Made by a program: the position numbers and the translations under genes. A DNA stretch of 19,078 nucleotides from Bacteroides sp. CAG:1076 (GTDB lineage Bacteria > Bacteroidota > Bacteroidia > Bacteroidales > Bacteroidaceae): positions 1 to 19,078 of the forward strand of contig HF993196.1 of assembly GCA_000436795.1 (NCBI GenBank), given 5' to 3'. Under the pieces are notes generated by a model. That model saw only the letters and a list, made by a program, of their open reading frames with translations. It was not told the origin of the DNA and made no database searches. This document shows positions 15,278-19,078 of this stretch, in pieces. Position 1 is the stretch's first letter; each line of letters starts with the position of its first letter.

Positions 15278-15337
15278 AAAAAGGGTTATATTTAGAGCGT
15301 CCGATGCGTTGCAGAGGGGCTCGGATATAACCCTTTT
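15278..15337 (+). terminator. Intrinsic terminator after the spt / small-protein unit
   Basis: AAAAGGGTTATAT (15279-15291) pairs with ATATAACCCTTTT (15325-15337), with an inner TCCGA/TCGGA pairing and a U-rich 3' end. It separates the spt unit from the DUF2148 gene. Confidence 0.85.
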
Positions 15338-15364
15338 GTTGTTATGTTTTAACTTTAATGCGAT

Positions 15365-15898
15365 ATGATACTGAATGAAAGAGACAGCCGCCATGAGCAA
15401 GTATTGCAGATTGCTCAGCAGATGATGATTGCTGCTCGTACTGCTCCGAAGGCTAAAGGAGTGGATATCATTGAAGTGGCAATGGTGACGGAAAGTAATA
15501 TCCGTATTCTTTCGGATACGATGAAACAGATGTATGAGGAAAACGGCTTCAAGTTTTTCTTGCGTGATGCCGACAATATTCTGGAAGCAGAGTGTGTGGT
15601 GCTGATAGGAACGCATGAACATCCGCATGGAATGAACTGCGGTCATTGCGGCTTTGCCACTTGCGAGGAAAGAGAGGAGGGGGTTCCGTGTGCCATCAAC
15701 AGTGTGGATGTGGGTATAGCCATAGGGTCGGCTTGTTCTGTCGCGGCCGACAACAGGGTAGATACTCGCGTTATGTTTTCTGCGGGACTTGCTGCTCAGC
15801 AGCTTGACTGGCTGGACGGATGCACACAAGTGTATGCTATTCCTGTAAGCGCATCTTCCAAAAATCCTTTTTTCGACCGTAAACCCAAAAATCCGTAA
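15365..15898 (+). CDS. DUF2148 ferredoxin-domain protein
   Basis: 177 aa. A Cys-rich motif MNCGHCGFATC...GVPC places cysteines at 92, 95, 100 and 109 (C-x2-C-x4-C-x8-C), which could hold an iron-sulfur cluster. The rest, including ECVVLIGTHEHPHG (76-89), SVDVGIAIGSACSVAADNRVDTRVMFSAG (113-141) and the C-terminal YAIPVSASSKNPFFDRK, fits the DUF2148 family as I know it (often named ferredoxin domain-containing protein). No enzymatic role is established to my knowledge. Cytosolic. The gene lies between two terminators, so it is probably monocistronic. A -7-like TAACTTTA (15350-15357) ends only 7 nt before the ATG, which would imply a very short or absent leader; other promoters are possible. Confidence 0.88.
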   Translation: MILNERDSRHEQVLQIAQQMMIAARTAPKAKGVDIIEVAMVTESNIRILSDTMKQMYEENGFKFFLRDADNILEAECVVLIGTHEHPHGMNCGHCGFATCEEREEGVPCAINSVDVGIAIGSACSVAADNRVDTRVMFSAGLAAQQLDWLDGCTQVYAIPVSASSKNPFFDRKPKNP

Positions 15899-15915
15899 TG
15901 GAAAATGAAATAAAA

Positions 15916-15958
15916 TATCGCCGCCGGGAAGAAAAAAACTTTGTTCCCGGCGGCGATA
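15916..15958. terminator. GC-rich bidirectional terminator hairpin
   Basis: TATCGCCGCCGGGAA (15916-15930) pairs perfectly over 15 bp with TTCCCGGCGGCGATA (15944-15958). It lies 17 nt after the DUF2148 stop and directly after the HAD phosphatase stop on the other strand. The T run is best on the minus strand (TTTTATTTC). Confidence 0.85.
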
Positions 15959-15961
15959 AAA

Positions 15962-16771
15962 TTATGCTAAAATGAACTTTTCTACTACGGCTGCTACACC
16001 GTCTTCATCGTTCGACAGTGTAATGTAGTCGGCATTTTCACGTACGACGGGCTGGGCGTTTGCCATGGCGACTCCAAGTCCGGCGTATTTTATCATCGAC
16101 AGGTCATTGAATCCATCGCCTACGGCTATCATCTCGTCTTTGGTCATACCGATTTCCTTGAGGAGAACGGCAAGCGACTGTGCCTTGTCGATACCTTTAG
16201 GCACCAGTTCCAGAAAATAAGGTTCCGAACGGAATACTCCCATCCGGTCTTTCAGGTGTTCGTACATTTCTTTTTCGAGTACGGCAAGGCGGGTAGGATC
16301 TCCTACAATCAGACACTTGGCTATCGGGTGATGTATTGCTTTAAGAAAATTGTCTACCTTCTTTATTTTCATCACGTTAAGCAATGCTTCTTTTAATACG
16401 TATTCGTCATCGGGGTGTTCCGTCAGTACAAATTCGTTTTCGTATGTTACGATGGCAAAGTTATTGTCTTTTGCGCATTGGTATAAATAGGGAAGTACTT
16501 CCGGGTCGAGCAGATTTTTATACATTATTTTGCTGGTTTTCCAGTCGATGATTTCTCCTCCGTTGTATGAAAGAATGTATCCTTCGTATTTGTCCAGCTC
16601 TAATGCGTTGGCCAGTGGCGCAACTCCGTAGGTAGGTCTGCCGGAGGCAAGCACTATTTTCAACCCACGTTTTTGTGCTTCAATAAGGGTGGCACGCGTA
16701 TGTTCTGTGATAGCTTTTTGTGAATTGGTTAATGTTCCGTCGAGATCGAGTACTAAAAGTTTATATTTCAT
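15962..16771 (-). CDS. Cof-type HAD-IIB phosphatase
   Basis: 269 aa. HAD motif I DLDGT (9-13, Asp9 and Asp11), SGR (43-45) of motif II, Lys192 (PKGIDKA) of motif III, and GDGFND (218-223) of motif IV. The cap (about 85-185) is of the C2B type, so this is the Cof/YbiV/YidA group that hydrolyses sugar phosphates, nucleotides or PLP-like substrates; the real substrate cannot be told. Cytosolic. A -7 box TATCTTTG lies 26 nt upstream. It is divergent from the MgtC-family gene and converges on DUF2148. Confidence 0.9.
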   Translation of the reverse strand: MKYKLLVLDLDGTLTNSQKAITEHTRATLIEAQKRGLKIVLASGRPTYGVAPLANALELDKYEGYILSYNGGEIIDWKTSKIMYKNLLDPEVLPYLYQCAKDNNFAIVTYENEFVLTEHPDDEYVLKEALLNVMKIKKVDNFLKAIHHPIAKCLIVGDPTRLAVLEKEMYEHLKDRMGVFRSEPYFLELVPKGIDKAQSLAVLLKEIGMTKDEMIAVGDGFNDLSMIKYAGLGVAMANAQPVVRENADYITLSNDEDGVAAVVEKFILA

Positions 16772-16796
16772 AATTTATCCAGGTGTTTTATCGGCG

Positions 16797-16804
16797 CAAA
16801 GATA
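16797..16804 (-). promoter_or_regulatory. -7 promoter box for the HAD phosphatase
   Basis: Minus-strand TATCTTTG is an exact TAnnTTTG match, 26 nt upstream of the ATG at 16771, leaving a leader of about 18 nt. Confidence 0.5.
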
Positions 16805-16971
16805 GCACAAATCGAATTTTATCCGTATATTCGGGGTAATAAAAGTTTTTTATCGGACTCATTTCTTTTCTGGCAAGATTGTGAAAGTGTATCGGTGTAC
16901 GGGGAATTTTCGTGAAGGTGGTTGCCGGAGGAAAATGACGAGGGCTTGCAGATGCTGACATCCGGCGATGG

Positions 16972-16993
16972 CGTGCAGGTTTATTTCTGCACG
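16972..16993 (+). other. Leader hairpin upstream of the MgtC-family gene
   Basis: CGTGCAG (16972-16978) pairs with CTGCACG (16987-16993) around an 8-nt loop, about 55 nt before the ATG at 17048. It could shape the leader RNA. No Bacteroides -7 box was found in the 276-bp gap reading rightward. Confidence 0.25.
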
Positions 16994-17047
16994 TGGTAGG
17001 GTGCGGATGCAAGGTCTGGGAAGGAAATATAAAAAGGAGTAGATGTT

Positions 17048-17716
17048 ATGAGTATCTTTTGGGATTTTGCCTTGCGCCTTTTTGTTGCTGGAGCAATGGG
17101 GGTGCTGATAGGACTGGAACGTGAATACCGTGCAAAGGAAGCGGGGTATCGTACGCATTTTCTGGTAGCGCTGGGCAGTGCGCTTATGATGATTGTTTCG
17201 CAATATGGCTTTATGGAAGTGCTTAAGACTGACTTGATTCGGGTGGATCCCAGCCGGATTGCGGCACAGGTGGTAAGCGGAATCGGTTTTATAGGTGCGG
17301 GAACGATTATTTTGCAGAAGCAAATTGTCAGGGGACTGACTACGGCTGCCGGTATCTGGGCGACATCGGGGATTGGTCTTGCGGTGGGCGCCGGCATGTA
17401 TGCTATCGGAATTGCTGCTACGTTTCTGGTGCTGCTGGGACTGGAAACGCTGAGTTACTTTTTTAAAAGCATCGGCTTGCGGAATATGATGATTGATTTT
17501 TCTACGGATGATAAGGAGGCAATCAAACGGGTGTCGAAAAAATTTAATACCAGAAATTATGTCGTAGTATCTTATGAAATGACCGAAGCTTATTCGGACG
17601 GAAAGAATATTTATCACATCAGTATGGTGGTCAAGGCTAAACGGATGAATGAGGAAGGGCTGCTGTTGATGTTTTTGCAGGAATTTCCCGATATAACCGT
17701 AAACAGAATCATCTGA
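17048..17716 (+). CDS. MgtC/SapB-family inner-membrane protein
   Basis: 222 aa. The family signature GLEREYRAKEAGYRTHFLVALGSAL is at 22-46, followed by RIAAQVVSGIGFIGAGTIIL (70-89) and VRGLTTAAGIWATSGIGLAVG (94-114). There are four to five membrane segments in the first 140 residues (about 7-24, 38-53, 72-91, 104-120, 122-140) and a soluble C-terminal tail (142-222) that may fold like an ACT-type sensor. MgtC proteins inhibit the F-type ATP synthase and support survival at low Mg or in acid in some pathogens; in a gut commensal the role is not known and may concern Mg or envelope homeostasis. The start is supported by an SD-like AAAAAGGAG about 9 nt before the ATG at 17048. It ends before a bidirectional terminator shared with the small wHTH gene. 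Confidence 0.9.
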   Translation: MSIFWDFALRLFVAGAMGVLIGLEREYRAKEAGYRTHFLVALGSALMMIVSQYGFMEVLKTDLIRVDPSRIAAQVVSGIGFIGAGTIILQKQIVRGLTTAAGIWATSGIGLAVGAGMYAIGIAATFLVLLGLETLSYFFKSIGLRNMMIDFSTDDKEAIKRVSKKFNTRNYVVVSYEMTEAYSDGKNIYHISMVVKAKRMNEEGLLLMFLQEFPDITVNRII

Positions 17717-17740
17717 TTTTTTGCCTTGACGTGGAAAAAT

Positions 17741-17796
17741 AAAGGTTGCATCTCGAATCTCCTCTGGGAGTGTTTTGATGCAACCTTTGTCTTTTT
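17741..17796. terminator. Bidirectional terminator between the MgtC-family and wHTH genes
   Basis: AAAGGTTGCATC (17741-17752) pairs with GATGCAACCTTT (17777-17788). TCTTTTTG follows on the plus strand and ATTTTTCC on the minus strand. A 24-nt loop contains a minor CTC/GAG pairing. Confidence 0.85.
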
Positions 17797-17817
17797 GCCC
17801 GGAAGCTTTGTGGCGTG

Positions 17818-18036
17818 TTAGCCGATAAATACATTGACTATTAAGAATACGCGGTCGCTTCCTTCGTTCATGTCGAAATCAATTTTATCTTCTCTGGCAA
17901 GCCAGCCTAAGGCTGCATTCAGGTCTCTGTCGGATAAACCGGAAATTTTTTTAAGGTTGTCATATTCCCAGTGTCTGTTGTCTTTTAGTATATTCCAAAC
18001 GATCCCTGCATTTTCGCCAATTTGTGTTTTGTTCAT
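17818..18036 (-). CDS. Small winged-helix protein (DUF2582-like)
   Basis: 72 aa, MNKTQIGENAGIVWNILKDN through the end. It consists of one winged-helix domain: helix IGENAGIVWNILKDNR (6-21), recognition-type helix SGLSDRDLNAALGWLAREDKI (32-52), and a wing strand DFDMNEGSDRVFLIVNVF (53-70). It resembles the Pfam winged helix-turn-helix family PF10771 (DUF2582) found in Bacteroides. It may bind DNA or proteins, but no sensing domain is present and the function is not known. Its own -7 box (TATTTTTG) is at 18085-18092 on the minus strand. Monocistronic. Confidence 0.82.
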   Translation of the reverse strand: MNKTQIGENAGIVWNILKDNRHWEYDNLKKISGLSDRDLNAALGWLAREDKIDFDMNEGSDRVFLIVNVFIG

Positions 18037-18084
18037 ATGGCTTCAATTTTAAAGGTTTGTATTCGGTTTTCTAATAGTCTATAG

Positions 18085-18092
18085 CAAAAATA
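18085..18092 (-). promoter_or_regulatory. -7 promoter box for the small wHTH gene
   Basis: Minus-strand TATTTTTG is an exact TAnnTTTG match 48 nt upstream of the ATG at 18036. Confidence 0.5.
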
Positions 18093-18192
18093 ACTTAAAT
18101 TCGAGAAAATCGTATGTCTTTTTGATGAATTATTATTATGCAAGTTTTCTTTTAACTTTAATTAAACTCTGTCAGGGAAAGGAGAACGGGAG

Positions 18193-18207
18193 TGACATTT
18201 TTTGTCA
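18193..18207. repeat. TGACA/TGTCA inverted repeat upstream of map
   Basis: TGACA (18193-18197) and TGTCA (18203-18207) form a 5-bp inverted repeat around TTTTT, upstream of the map -7 box. A further TGTCAG lies about 35 bp to the left (CTGTCAGG near 18170). A weak candidate operator. Confidence 0.2.
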
Positions 18208-18237
18208 GATTAATCTGTATTTCTATTTTTTTTCTGC

Positions 18238-18245
18238 TAACTTTG
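18238..18245 (+). promoter_or_regulatory. -7 promoter box for map
   Basis: TAACTTTG, followed by CAC, matches TAnnTTTG exactly, 45 nt upstream of the map ATG, giving a leader of about 40 nt that includes an 8-codon mini-ORF. Confidence 0.55.
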
Positions 18246-18262
18246 CACGACATAATAAAAAG

Positions 18263-18289
18263 ATGAATAAGAATTATGAGGAGGAATAG
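18263..18289 (+). CDS. Eight-codon upstream mini-ORF (MNKNYEEE)
   Basis: ATG at 18263, eight codons, TAG at 18287-18289, one base before the map ATG. Its Glu codons GAG GAG GAA contain the Shine-Dalgarno of map, so translation of the mini-ORF would cross the map ribosome binding site. It may be translationally coupled, or simply chance. It is not a gene product with a known role. Confidence 0.3.
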   Translation: MNKNYEEE

Positions 18290-18290
18290 G

Positions 18291-19078
18291 ATGAATTGGG
18301 TAGTTCCCAAAGGAGCTGAACTGACAGAGCTCGATAAGAAGGTGCTTTATTTTCAGAACAAGGGACATGAAGTTCCTACCCGTCAATTAATCAAGACTCC
18401 TGAACAGATAGAAGGTATCCGTCGGAGTGGTATGCTGAATACAGCTGTATTGGATAAAGTAGCGGAGGTAATCCGTGAAGGAATGAGTACGGCTGAGATT
18501 GATAAAATTGTATATGAGTATACGACAAGCCACGGAGGTATACCTGCTCCTTTAAATTATGAAGGTTTCCCGAAAAGTGTATGTACCTCTATTAATGAGG
18601 TTGTATGCCATGGTATACCCTCGGAAGAAGAAATTCTGGAGGAAGGGGATATTATAAATGTAGATGCTACTACCATTCTGGATGGGTATTACGCTGATGC
18701 TTCGCGTATGTTTATTATAGGTAAGACCACTCCGGAGAAGGAAAAGCTGGTTCGTGTAGCAAAGGAATGCCTTGAAATAGGTATTGAAGCTGCACAGCCT
18801 TTCAACTTTGTGGGAGATATAGGTCATGCTATAGAAAAGCATGCAAAGAAAAACGGATTCTCGGTGGTAAGGGACTTGTGCGGTCATGGTACGGGACTTA
18901 AATTCCATGAGGAGCCGGATGTGCTGCATTATGGCAGAAAAGGTACCGGTATGCTGCTGGTGCCGGGTATGGTCTTCACGATCGAACCTATGATCAATAT
19001 GGGAACCTGGGAGGTTTTCATAGATGAGGAAGACGGATGGACTGTAGTGACGGAAGATGAATTGCCTTCTGCACAGTG
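18291..19078 (+). CDS. map: Type I methionine aminopeptidase, N-terminally extended (3' end beyond window)
   Basis: 262 codons, open at the right edge. Removes the initiator Met from nascent proteins. The substrate His is in CHG (His107), and metal ligands are Asp125 and Asp136 (INVDATTILDGYYADASRM), His199 (LCGHGTG) and Glu232 (TIEPMIN); the last expected Glu lies past the window. The catalytic domain starts near residue 35 (IKTPEQIEGIRRSG), so the first 34 residues (MNWVVPKGAELTELDKKVLY...) are an extension compared with E. coli Map. A strong SD (GAGGAGG, 18278-18284) supports the ATG at 18291. The usual zinc-finger type N-terminus is absent. This is probably the longer of the Map paralogues seen in Bacteroides. 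Confidence 0.95.
   Translation, partial: MNWVVPKGAELTELDKKVLYFQNKGHEVPTRQLIKTPEQIEGIRRSGMLNTAVLDKVAEVIREGMSTAEIDKIVYEYTTSHGGIPAPLNYEGFPKSVCTSINEVVCHGIPSEEEILEEGDIINVDATTILDGYYADASRMFIIGKTTPEKEKLVRVAKECLEIGIEAAQPFNFVGDIGHAIEKHAKKNGFSVVRDLCGHGTGLKFHEEPDVLHYGRKGTGMLLVPGMVFTIEPMINMGTWEVFIDEEDGWTVVTEDELPSAQ

Noticed and set aside
15269..15829. 186-aa ORF on the minus strand
   Set aside because: Antisense to the DUF2148 gene, which has a clear Cys motif, and it crosses a terminator hairpin.
16859..17617. 252-aa ORF on the minus strand
   Set aside because: It lies antisense to the MgtC-family gene and its leader; low-complexity His/Arg/Pro-rich sequence with no domain.
1..19078. tRNA, rRNA, CRISPR arrays, IS elements or a defence island
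   Set aside because: Intergenic regions are short; no cloverleaf, regular spacer repeats, transposase or paired terminal repeats of an element were seen.

Overview
The window looks like chromosomal DNA of a gut Bacteroidales bacterium, most likely Bacteroides or Phocaeicola; the species cannot be fixed from the sequence alone. The reasons are a bacterial serine palmitoyltransferase (sphingolipid synthesis), a DUF3575 envelope protein beside a membrane-anchored AraC regulator, a tyrosine recombinase of the Bacteroides type (YVSRHTW in place of HxxR), few Shine-Dalgarno sequences, and repeated Bacteroides-type TAnnTTTG -7 promoter boxes in front of serB, the thioredoxin-like gene, lon, trmN6, the lipid kinase, spt, the HAD phosphatase, the wHTH gene and map. 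All genes are intact except the first and last, which run off the window edges. No IS element, CRISPR array, tRNA or rRNA was seen.

Layout. (1) 1-843, minus: truncated DUF3575/OmpA-like envelope protein, probably the first gene of a surface-structure locus continuing to the left. (2) 1044-4638, minus: serB, a DEAD-box RNA helicase and a seven-TM AraC regulator, closely packed (19 and 9 nt gaps), read from a promoter that sets the serB start. (3) 4930-5424, plus: exported thioredoxin-fold protein lacking both redox cysteines, with a long structured leader. (4) 5546-6785, minus: orphan tyrosine recombinase whose upstream region carries two inverted repeats, each with a 25-nt spacer. (5) 6786-11567, minus: lon, tgt and an LptF/LptG-type permease (18 and 12 nt gaps). 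(6) 11765-12475, plus: trmN6-type tRNA methyltransferase, followed by two TTTGTACAAA palindromes and a strong bidirectional terminator. (7) 12642-15254: a lipid kinase divergent from spt, with a 37-residue Lys-rich protein downstream of spt in the same transcription unit. (8) 15365-18036: DUF2148 ferredoxin-like protein, Cof-type HAD phosphatase, MgtC-family membrane protein and a small winged-helix protein, separated by bidirectional terminators. (9) 18291 to the end: N-terminally extended methionine aminopeptidase, cut by the window edge.

Most of the content is housekeeping: serine synthesis, protein quality control, tRNA modification, LPS transport, sphingolipid synthesis and N-terminal Met removal. 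The parts most worth a second look are the spt, 37-aa protein and lipid kinase cluster; the paired inverted repeats at the recombinase; the tandem TTTGTACAAA palindromes; the Cys-less thioredoxin-like protein; and the queuine transglycosylase lacking its zinc cysteines. No complete, clearly new multi-gene system such as a defence island is visible.
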